Program-made: the position numbers and the translations under genes
In this document: positions 46,234-58,200 of the stretch, piece after piece
Position numbering within the stretch: position 1 is the first letter of the stretch
Layout of the letters: every line of letters begins with the position of its first letter
DNA from: Patagioenas fasciata
Lineage: Eukaryota > Chordata > Aves > Columbiformes > Columbidae
Assembly: GCF_037038585.1 (NCBI RefSeq)
Contig: NC_092520.1
Coordinates: 2,261,001-2,325,000, forward strand
Reading direction: 5' to 3'
DNA: 64,000 bases
The notes under the pieces: model-generated
Database searches by the model: none
What the model was told of the DNA's origin: nothing
The model's input: only the letters and a program-made list of their open reading frames with translations

Positions 46234-49200
46234 ATGCGGCAGAAGAGGCAGAGGCCGCTCGCCCCGGCGGCGGGGGACTCCCGAAGGAGGGGAATTGGGA
46301 CACTCCCTGGCGGGAAGGAAGGTTCGTGGTGTGAGATGAGGGAGGCGGCGGGGGTTTGCGTCCTGCCAAGACGCTGACGCCTCTCGGTCCCTTGTCCCCG
46401 CAGGTGTCGGCGACGTTCCCGCTTCCACTGACCTGCCGCCGCTGGTGGAGGGCCCGCTGCGCTGCTTCCTCCGCTGCACCGTCTCCCGGGTTCTATGGAC
46501 GGTCCCCAGGCCGCCCGCCGCCGCCCTCGTCCGCCTGAGGTGGTGGGGAGAGACCTCGGACGGGACCGTGTTCCAGCCGGGCCGGCCCGGGAGCAGCACC
46601 GCCCGCTACGCCGTGCGCTGCGGGCCCCGGCAGTTCAGCGCGTACCTCACAGGTACAGCCCGCGGGGCTGCGGGGACAGCGGCTGAACGTGGGCCAGCGT
46701 GTGCACAGGTGGCCAAGAGGCCACCAGCATCCTGGCTGGGACCAACACTGGTGTGGCCAGCAGGCCCAGGGCAGTGACCATCCCTGTGCTGGGACGTGGG
46801 GAGGCCAAACTGTGAATCCTGGGGGCAGTTTTGGGCCCCTCATGCCAAGAAAGGCCTTGAGGTGCTGGAGTGAGCTGAGAGAAGGGAACGGAGCTGGTGA
46901 GGGGCTGGAGCACAAGGGTGATGGGAGCGGCTGAGGGACCTGGGGGTTCAGCTGCAGAACAGGAGCTGAGGGGGAGACCTTCTGATCTCTGAGCTGCCTG
47001 AAAGGAGCTTGGAGCCAGGGGGGGTCGGGCTCTGCTCCCCAGGAACAAGCGCCAGGAGCAGAGGAAAGGGCCTCAAGTTGCACCAGGGGAGGTTGAGGTT
47101 GGATGTGGGGAACAATTTCTTCCCCAAAGGGCTGTGGGGCATTGGAACAGGCTGCCCAGGGCAGTGCTGGAGTCACCAGCCCTGGAGGGTTGGACAGACG
47201 AAGATGAGGTTCTCAGGACATGTGGCAGTGCCAGGGTGGGGGAACAGTTGTACTCTATGATTTTGAGGGTCTTTTCCAACCAAAATGATTCTGTGATCGT
47301 ATGACAACTGTGAAAGCTGAGGGGTTATTTCCTTGCAAGGTAAGCACAGGCCAGTTTTCACTTTTTTAGATGGTCTTCTTGACTTAGAAACATTTGGATC
47401 TCAGTCTGGAATTGCCCACATCAGTCTCACTCGTAGTCAGGTTTAGCACTCAGATCTGCAAAGTGTTGAAGTCTCCTGTAGTCCCTGTAGTGTCAAGATC
47501 TGATGATTTTAGTGTTATACATATCATATTAAGCAGACATTTCAGAGTTCTAAGGGTGTGAAGAGTGAAAAGATAGTCAGATGAGTTTATAGTGTTGCTA
47601 AGGTACTTAGTGAAAGATCTGCAGGAAATTAATGCAAGGGGATGTCTAGAGTCTGTCCGTAAAACCTGTGTCTGCCCTTGCTACTGGTAGAATAACAGAA
47701 CAGTTTGGGTTGGAAGGGATGTTCAAAGCTCCCCCAGTGCCACCCCTGCCATGAGCAGGGACATCTTCACCAGCTCAGGTTGCTCAGAGCCCCGTCCAGC
47801 CTGGCCTGGGATGTCTCCAGGGATGGTTCATCCACCACCTCTCTGGCCAACCTGGGCCAGGCTCTCACCATCCTCAGGGACAACGGTTTCTTCCTTGTAT
47901 CTAATATAATTCTGCCCCCTTTCATTTTAAAACTGTTACCCCTTGTCCTATCCTAAGTAGTCCTTTTGTGGTAATCTTGTACTTATGTAACACAATTTAT
48001 TATCAATATAACATTTCTTTACCTGGTGCCTCATTAACATGATTTCATGATATGACATCGTTTTAACCTCTGACATCTCTGTCATTGTAACAAAAACATT
48101 TTAACTGTCACCATGTTGCGTGAGACTGAGTTAAGCTGTTCCTAATTTTGGCAGATATGGGTGTGCTTGTCCTGGAGGTAATGACCAAACTTGACCGTCT
48201 TCCACTCGGCAAAGTGCAAATCACCGGACTGTCCCAGCTCTCTCCCAGCCATCCCATTAAAGGCGTTTTCAGCATCGTTTCACCAACCTCTGATAAACTA
48301 GGAGAGCTGCAGGTAGTCCTTATGTCTTTGTTCGTTATTATAAATTGTACTGCGCTAACGCTTGCTGGTGTGATCAGGTGCTGGGATCGAGCTTTGCTGT
48401 GTTGGCCGCAAACCTGGTCCCTGTCCAAGGCATTTGTGAGCTCAGGTAGCAAATGAAAAATTGATACTGATGGTGTCAACTCTTTTTGGTTTAGAAGAAT
48501 GCGTGGTATTGGTAGTTCAGCTTGAGAAATTGTAGTCTCTAGGCTGAGAAGGTTTTAACAGCGGATTTGAAAACGGATATGCAGTTCTAACACTTCTCCA
48601 CAGCCTCACTGGACTGAAATCATGGATGATTTTGAAATCTGGGGTTAAGAAGGTGCTGTTTGGTTTTGCAGCCCTGGCTCTGGACAATTTCTGCTGAACA
48701 ATAGTTGCCTGTGATTTGAAAATGTGGAATGTGAAATAAGCAGCTCTAAAGATGTCAGAGTTTTATGATGTTACACAACTGTATATAAACTGTATATAAA
48801 CCCAATAGTTTTCCATAGCGTGAAATGTAAAACTGAATAGTGCGTGTTGCACTTAATTAAGAACGAAGTTCTCTTTTCACATTCTGTCTTGCAGGTCTCA
48901 CTAGCCCTAGAACCTCTGCCAGAACTGTACGACACCAGCAGCTCTGTCCCAACCCCAGATGCAAGTTTAGATATCGCTCCTGCGCAGGGAAGCAGCAAGT
49001 CCCAGTTTCTTGCTCCGTCACGGCAAACACGGGTGACGATCGCTGACCGAGGGTCCGCGAACAGTAGCAGAGCCACAAGTCCCAGGTATGTTTTTTCCCT
49101 GTGACAAAATCCTGGTTTATTTTGCATTTCACGCCCTTTTTCTTTTAGGTTGAATGGCTCTATACTTGTGAGTTAAGGAATACTTGATAATTTTGAATGT

Positions 49201-52200
49201 GTGTTTTAGATGAAATCCAGAACATTCAGCATTTCAGAGCTTACAGGGACAGTTTCTCATCTGATATAAATTTGCATCCTATATTAGTTTAGTTCAGGCT
49301 ATGCCAGTTGACACAGGAGGTGCCACGTATCTTTTCCTTACAGCTCAACTCTGTCTCTGATGATCTAAGTGGAAGATAAGGGAGTCATTGATGTGTCATT
49401 TCTTTCTGGAACGTCTACTGAAGGGGAGCAGCTGCAGTGCTAGGGAGAATATGAAGTGGTTTGAATCCCTTTATCCATCCGTTTCAGTTGTTACTGAAAT
49501 AATGTTTCATTTTTGTCAGTAGAGGAAAGGACCATTTGCTCCTTCGAGAGAACTCTGAAAACATAAAGGACGCTCTTCCTGCTTCTCATCGCCGTCAGAT
49601 TTTACCAGAGGAACATTTGAAAGCGAATCCTTCGAAGCAGCAAGTCTCATTTCTCGCCAGCACCGATTCGGAAGCACCTGCTAGGACAAACACACGGGTC
49701 CTCTCTTTGCATAACCCGGCTACACAAGACCTGCTTTCAGGTTTGTATCCGATTGCAATAATCTTTTAGATTTCACAATAAATAGTCCCTATAGTCTATA
49801 AAAAATTAAGGAAAAGGGATACTTTGCACGCTCTCACTGTATTTCAAACAGAAAATGATAACTAAAAGGTCTTTACTTAAAAACTACTGATTTAGTCTTG
49901 TTGGAAGGTGGTTTAAAACACGCTGCCCTTGCAGTGTGTGTGATCTCTGGTCTGGAGGGGTAAAAGAAAACAAGCTTCACAAGCTCTTTAATCGTCGTCA
50001 CGTCTTCCGAGATGTCTGTCACAGGTGCCACACGTGTAGATCTTGAGAAGGTTTCTATGTCATTGGCATTTTCAGATGGAAAACCAATTTATTTTCTGTC
50101 ACTTGCATCTCTTTTTCGATGACAGACATCCTGGACTGGATTCATACAAGCATCAAAGTAGAGCGTGTTTTCGTACGCGTTGTCTTTTGAGTGATTTTTT
50201 TAATATTTGCAGAGAATGCTTAAAATTAGACTGCTCTTGAAACATCCTATGGTGACAAGCTACTCTTCCATAAATTAATCTTGTTGCTGTATCTTAATAA
50301 TGCCCCTCTCATGCCTGACAGTGTGTGCAGATGAGTTATTTATCCATCTGATGGAGAATTACTCTGACTCGCTGCCAACTGCACTACCTGATTTATGGTG
50401 TGTAGCACACGTTTAATCTCCAGTATGTCAAGATCTCTTTATAACAGCACAAAACAGAAGTTTCCTGACTAGCTGGCGCATTTATTCTGTTTATACATTG
50501 CTTTTAAATTGCATTTGGATGCTGAAATTGAATCCTTCTGCTTATTTCTCAGCTCTTTTAGACCAAGGCAATAAACTCCGTGATGCAATGGTTGTTTCTG
50601 CAATGAAGTCCAGCCCGGACATGGAGATCGAACTGAATGAAGTGCCTCGTTTTATAGAGAGAGACGATTGCAAATCACCAGCAAAGTGAGCTTGGAAAAG
50701 GGGGGGAAGTCATATTAAGTTCTAAATTATAGATTTTGAGACCTTAACAGGAAAACTTGAAATACTGAGATTCGTGTGATATATTTCGTTCAAATGGGAA
50801 ATTAATTTCTACTTGTGAATAAAAGCCTGCAGTTTGTGTCTTGATTTTAATCATCATGTAGTAAACCTTGATTAGGTTGTTGACTTTAATTTTTGCAGTG
50901 TATTTGTATTTAGCACAGAGTTATTTGACAAGGAAATATTAAAAGCTGATAAGGAATAAGAGTATGGTAAAGAACATAGCGAATGAAATGTTACTTGATC
51001 ACAGAGAACAGGTTTTTGAAGAAATATAAGTAATTAGTGACATAAATTGAGTACTTTTGCATATTCTAATTTGCATCTCTGGGTGCTGGAATACCCATGA
51101 AAATTTGCCTTTCCAACTATGTTCTCAGAATCAATATCTTCTTCCATATCATCTTTCTTAGCAGATTGGAGAAAAAGATGTGTCCCTTTTCAACTTCTAA
51201 GCCCACCTTTGTTTAGTACTGGGCTTAGTAAATGTTCTCGATTCAGTGAAATTGCAATTTAGAAGCATTAAGACAAATGCCTGTTTTTTACAAGAGAAAC
51301 TTCAATTCTTTGTTTTTGGAAAAAGATTCACGATATCTTTTGTTCCACTATAAACCAGAAAATAATATCATTGTCTTGTCAATGATGCTGCTGCAAACAC
51401 TATTTAAGTTGTTTCTCCTTGAACTATTCCAATTTGTTTAAAAAGGAAAAATTGGTTGAGCATCATTTATAAACATGTTTCTTGTCTTCCTTGGGCCTTC
51501 TCTCTTATTTACAGCAGCTGTGCTTAAACTGCAAGATTGGACCAACCTTTACGGTTGGACTTGATGATTTTAAAGGCCTTTCCCAACCTAGACGTTTCTA
51601 TAATTCTGTGACACAGCACAAAGTATAAGATTCATCTTGAACATTCCATAATATCTTGATTTTTCCTGCTTTTTGCGCTGCAATCGCTGTTATCCAGGAG
51701 CCCAAAAGGCTTCAGCTCAAATTTTATGCCCAATCCTGAAGATCTCCAGCTCTTTGCACCCGAAGTCTCCGGTCAGGACCTGAACTCCGAAGAGAGAGCA
51801 ATACAGTTACTGTTGGGCAGGTGAGTGCAAAATTGTCCTTATTTATCCACTTTACACTGAAAAATGCCTCTTGACTCCTCAAGTTTTCCACATTTCTGGA
51901 AGTGTAACTGGTGAATCGTATGTCCAAGTGATAAAGTGTTTTATACCTCAGCTTGCACTCAAATTTAGTGCGTGACAGCCTGGATAGCTCAAAGTACCTT
52001 GGATAAAATTAAGTTATTTAGTAGTTGTAACTGTTGTGTCCTAAACTGTTAAGTACATAAAACAAAAACAGTGTTTCTCTGAAGAACTTGCAGTCTGTAA
52101 ATTAAGAATAGAGAGAACCAATAGTTATTTTTGGTCTTTCTCATATATTAAATTGACCTTTTCCTCTCATTTTGTGTAGCAAGAACATAAATGATACTTA

Positions 52201-55200
52201 TACTGTGTCCAAATCAGGGTATGAACATGCAGCTTCTGGCTCAGATATGGTTCAGAATTACAGTTCATATGTCTTGAACCCTGCACTTATTTTTTCCTTG
52301 TGGTTTATCGCTACCTAAAGCTGAAGTGTTTGCAGATGATAAAAATGGTTTCGAACTCACAGCGCAGATAGAAAACCCTTAAACCAAACAAAACCCAACT
52401 TGCCCCAACCATGATCTGAAGATACTTGTATTTAACTACTCAGGCAGAGTTTGTGTTTATTTTTTATTAAACTGTCCTTACATAATATTGATTCCAACAG
52501 TTATACAGTATACATAATAAATATTATAGGCAGATATTAACAGATTTGTGGTTGAGTCACCATCCCTGGAGGGGTTGAAAATACACATAGATGAGGTTCT
52601 CAGGACATGGGGCAGTGCCAGGGGTGGGGGAAGGGTTGGACTCAGTGATCTGGAGGGGCTTTTCCAACCAAAATGATTCTGTGATTCGGCGATCTGTTTT
52701 ACGCCAGGGGTCATCACGCTCTGGAACAGGTTGCACAAAGTGATTGTGGAATCTCCATCTTCTGATATACTCAAAATCCAGCTGGATAATTTTCTGATTT
52801 GCATCCTCTACCTTTGAGCAGGTGTTGGGTGAGATGATCTCCAGAGGTCTCCTGAACTGTTCTGTGATTCTGTGGGTATATATTCACACACACTTCTTTC
52901 AGGTCGAGTCCAGAGATGTTATCACAAGATAGCCCATCAGGTTCATAGAATCATAGAATCACAGAAGGGTTTGGGTTGAAGGGACCTTCCCAACTCCCAC
53001 AATTCACCCCTGCCATGAGCAGAGACATCTTCACCAGCTCAGGTTGCTCAGAGCCCCGTCCAGCCTGGCCTGGGATGTCTCCAGGGATGGTTCATCCACC
53101 ACCTCTCTGCCCAACCTGGGCCAGGCTCTCACCACCCTCAGGGCAACAATTTCTTCCTCATGTCTGGCCTGAATCTCCCCTCCTTTAGTTTAAAACCATC
53201 ACCCCTTGTCCTGTCACAACAGGCCCTGCTCAAAATCTGTCCCTATCTTTCTTCTCAGCCCCTTTGCAGTCCGGAAAGACCACACTAAGGTCTCCCCAGA
53301 GCTTCTCCAGCTGAACACCCCAGCTCTCTCAGCCTGTCCTCCCAGCAGAGCTGTTCCAGCCTCGCATCATTCCTGGGGCTCCTCTGGCCCCTCTCCAGCA
53401 GGTCCGTGTGTGTCCTGTGCTGAGGACCCAGAGCTGGACCAGCACTGCAGGGGGGTCTCACCAGAACGGAGCAGAGGGGCAGAATCCCCTCCCTCCCCCT
53501 GCTGCTCACGCTGCTGGGGATGCAGCCCAGGACACGGGTGGATTTCTGGGCTGCAAGCGCACGTTTCCAGCTCATGGCCAATCTTTCACCCCCAGCACCC
53601 CCAAGTCCTTCTCCTGGGGGCTGCTCTCCATCTCTCCATCCCCAACCTGGATTGACACCGGGGGTTGCCCTGACCCAGGTGCAGGACCTTGCACTTGGCC
53701 TTGTTGAACCTCGTGAGGTTCATGGACCCACTTCTCAAGCTTGTTCAGGTCCCTCTGGATGGTTTCTGTCCCTCAGGTCGGTCACCTGCACCACTCAGCT
53801 TGGGGTCATCTGCAAACTTGCTGAGTGTTCGCTCCATCCCACTGTCTGTGTCATTGATAAAGATGTTAAATAGTAGTAAACTTGCAGCACTAAGTTACTT
53901 TTCTTCCTCTGGTGTCCGCAGTGCTGATTTACCCCCTGTGCAGTTCTGGGATCGGACAGGATCCTTTTTGGATTCGCTCTCTCTCGGGAGTGAGGTGTAT
54001 GACAGTGAACTCAACGATCCCCATTACAACCAGAGTCTGCTAGAGAATCTTTTTTACACGACTCCTGTAAGTCGAGAGCAAAAGGAAGGTGCTAAATATG
54101 TAGTTCCTAGGGTGAAAAATCGAAAGTCGGCATCAAAAAACTACAGATTTCAGTCTTAGTGAAGCTTAATAAGCATTAATTATCTTACAGAAGTTTGTGA
54201 GAACATTGCTTAATTAATATTATTAAAAGTATCTTATTATAACTACAGAGTCAAGCAGTTGGTTTGGGAATTGCTAGCATTGAGACTTTTTTTTAATACT
54301 TCTATAAGTAACTTTGCTACAATTTTAATTGTTTCCGATTATGCAATCTACGAGTTGTTTTTTCTTTCTGCATCATGACCATTATATATCTTTCCTTGCA
54401 ACAACACTTAACTTCTAATTTTATGTTTGTGATTTCCATTTCAGAAATCTGATTCCAGTTTAAGCGATTTCCTCAGTGATGATGATATTAACTCCCCCAA
54501 AAAAGTAACCAAGGCAGAAAGTCTCAAGAAAGCTGATCCTATGAATCCGCAGAAGGATTCTAGCGCCCCTGATCGGGATCAGGTGACAGATACTAAACCC
54601 AGGTAAATAGTTACATTAGGTGACTTGTTTCGCAGCATCTCATTCATTATTAAGTTAATATTAGCCAGGATATGCTCCATCATTATCACATAATTCACTG
54701 AATAACCATTTTGGGGAGGAATTTTCATGGTATTTCTGGGAATGAAGGAGCATCAGCATCACCCAGAAATTTGCTGTATGTTGTTAAAGAAACTATTGAG
54801 ACGCAATTAAGTTAAAATCACGGGTTTGCCAAAAATTCCATAAGCCCAATAATAAATTTTTGACCTGTAGAAGCAGAAATGCTAAAACCTAAGTGTGGCT
54901 GATGACCAAACTCTTGTCCTTTCTCCTAAAACAATGATCCCTGTGTAACCTTCATGATAAATCAGTCCCTGTGCTGAAAACCAGCAGATTCCACACCAAC
55001 TTTGTGCAGTTCTGTGGCCTTGTGTATGTAACAGGTATAAAATAACTCGCGTCCTATTATCTTTGTACGATGTCTTTTAATTGTATAAAATGCATATGTG
55101 CTTTCCAGGGACAGAGTTCACGTCAGCAGAGCCTTTCTCTGCTGATTTGTGGTCTTTCCTATAGATGTAGTAAGTAAACTTCTATTCTGACCTGATCTTA

Positions 55201-58200
55201 ATTATATTCCAATAAAACACTGTCCCTAAAAATCCAGTTATCAAGCTTTACTTGTACAATACCACTTAATATTAAGGTGTTTTGTATTTTTCCTAATTCA
55301 GCTCCAGACTATTATTTTTGAAGCTTTTCTTACAAATGCTGCTATTTTCGCATTCAGGTAAAATTCATATATCCAGAGGTACCAACACAATACCATGCTC
55401 TTTTTAATCTGGGATATTATAAGATTTTTGCTACGGTGGCCAGCAAATTATATTTTAAAATATTTTTTTAAAGTGTGTATTTAATGAATTATGAGCCATT
55501 TTTAAACACTATCCCACCCCCCTACGGGTTTCTATTCATGTTAAGAATGTCCGTCTTGTCCTGATTCTCGCTTTTATCTCTTCACCCCCTCTCCTACCAG
55601 ACCGTTTGCTCCTCCAGAAGCTCACACAGAACCAGCTCACGTCGCATCCTTGAGCGTGGACAGGTTGGCATCGCTAGGCCGAATCCACCTGGCCAGAGTC
55701 ATCATCGACAGCTTGAAAATCCCTCCTGAGAGCATCCAGATCACCCCAAAAAAGAAAGGCTTAATGGGGAAGCCTCCAAGGCCTAGTAAGTGGTAAGGAG
55801 GATTATTTCTCACCTCTGAGCTCTTCCCATTTGGCAGGAAATCGTGTGTTGTAGACATCTGAAAGTCAGAGATGTGAAGAATTTCTCCTGATGTGGACTC
55901 ACTTCAGGCTGTGGGTTTTTTCTGGGATTTAGGGGAGATACAAATGTGCTTTTGCTTGAAAACAAAAGGACTTTCTTTTGGTTTGTGTTTGTTTTGAGGA
56001 GAATCCGACGTACATCATCTATCGAAAGAATTCCTAAAAATATAGTTTAATTATTCTAAAAAAAAAGTAGAGCAACTTAATAAATTGTGAATACGAAGCT
56101 CACCTGCTACGTCTGGTTTATTAGATTTTTGATGCATTGTCACTTCTAGTCACTTTTTTTATTCATAGTACCTTCTTTGTTGAGTTCCACTTCCCTGTGG
56201 GAGCCTCCAAGGATGAAAAAGGACAAATCTCCGTGACAACACAAGTAACTCGAATAGCTTCAAGTAAAGTCACAGATGACAGTAAGAGGATTATTTCCCC
56301 CTATGTGTTTAGTTTTGTCAGCCCCTTCGCCTCTTAGAAATTATTTAGTAGCATTTTCTATGTATTTTCTTTGCTGCCTGTGAGTAGCGGCACCTCTGCC
56401 ATTGTGGAACGTGCCTCTCAGGGAGAAGGAAACCAAACGTTTGGGGGTTTTTTGTTGTTTCCAGGAAGTATTTCTATTGGAATTCTCACATTTCTTGTTC
56501 TAAGGACATAACAGCAGGTCAATAAGCCTATTACTTTGTTTCTACATCGAACCCATCGCCTTTCTGCAATAGTTTGAAGGTGATAAAGTCCTTTTAGAAA
56601 TAGCAGAGCGACTTATATGTCAAAGCAATAATTTTGCAGATGCTGCAGCTTGTCACGTAACATCTGCAAGAGCTCAGAGTCTGCTCGATCCAAGAGATCT
56701 TGGTGCTCAAACGAGTAGATATTAAACTCTATTGAGTTTGTACCCCTGAGAACAATTTCTATGGTGTTTCTCTCCTCAGTGAGCAGAGAATGAGCAAAAT
56801 TCTCTCTGCCCGTTTTTCCCAGCAACCAAAATTCCAGGGTGACTTTCAAACGCCTCTCCCGTGCGGTTATTCATTGACTTTGCGTCTTTCTGGGCGGCGC
56901 TTGAAAAATCTGGGCTGTAATTCTCAGTTCTCTTGTATATTCTCCATCTGAAACATCTAAATCTTCTGAACCTTAACTCTTTGTGATGCCAAAACAACAC
57001 TCTTTGTAATACAAAGATAATACAGCCTCCTGTGCTTCATCTTGTGTAGTTCGATTCTTTGAAATGTAGAAAAATAAGGTGGAAAATAATTTGAAGAAGC
57101 TGTCAAGTCAAGCCACTCGTTGTTGTATTTTGTTCCTGAGAACTGTTTTATCTCATTTATTAAAGATGCCCAATGGGAAAAATGGCCCAGACAAACTGTG
57201 AAAGTGCTGTGATTCCTCTTAGAGAAGTTTCCTTGTGTCTAAGCCGAGTTTTTGTCATCGCATGGATACTTTATCCATCATGAACAAGCAAAGCACGTTC
57301 CTTCCACGCTGCTGTGCTTCTTATTCTTCTCTTTTCTAGACCGAACGCCAAGTCATTCAGTCTTCTCTTGCAGACATTCCTTTTCTCCTGAATTTGCGGT
57401 TATTCTTGCAGCTCATCTTGGACTCCCTCAAGATGTCTTGAAATATATTGCTCAAAACGCCACAGGGTTCTCCCACTGCAGAAGGGAAAGTCTCACTGCA
57501 TGCTAGGATGACAGAGACTCGGTATCAACTGCAACCTTTGGATGCTGTTATAATATTCATTTTATTGTGCTGCCCTCCTGCTATTTCCTGGCCTTAGAGA
57601 ATGAAGAGCAAGTTTACTTTGGCCTCGGTGTTAATAGATAATGCAAAATGAAATGATTTTGTGCGTAACAGAGCAATCCCCAAGGGGAAGTTTCTTTATA
57701 TATTGGTTGCTCTTGTGAGGAAGAAAAATAAAATAGAAGGAATTACCTGCAGAGTTGTAACGTCATTTAACCTTGAGAGATTCTTGTTGAGGGTTCCAAC
57801 GACAGCTCTTCCCCCTTTAGCTCCCTGACCGTGGTGGATGTGTAAACTTTGTCTGTGTGTCTGTCCGTCCTTCTCAGAAGTGCCGTCCCTTTCCCCTCAC
57901 ACCTTCTGACCTTCACATCCCTGCTCACCCTGCAGATTCTCTGTGGGGCCTGAAGGTTTCTCTGTCCCCGATCGAGCTCAAAAGGCAGTTTGGTTGTGAA
58001 TCCAGGAGCTCACGCGTCTCTATCTCCCTTGCAGCGGTGACGTTTCAGCAGCGCTTTGTGTTCCCGCTGCGTTTCGGTGGGTCGATGACAGAGCACTGGT
58101 GGAGCTCTGACCTCACTTTTAAAATCTACATGAGGAAAAGCACGCAGAAAAAGGTACTTTTGTAATGAATTCTTTATACTTTTTGTGTTGAAAAGCTAAA

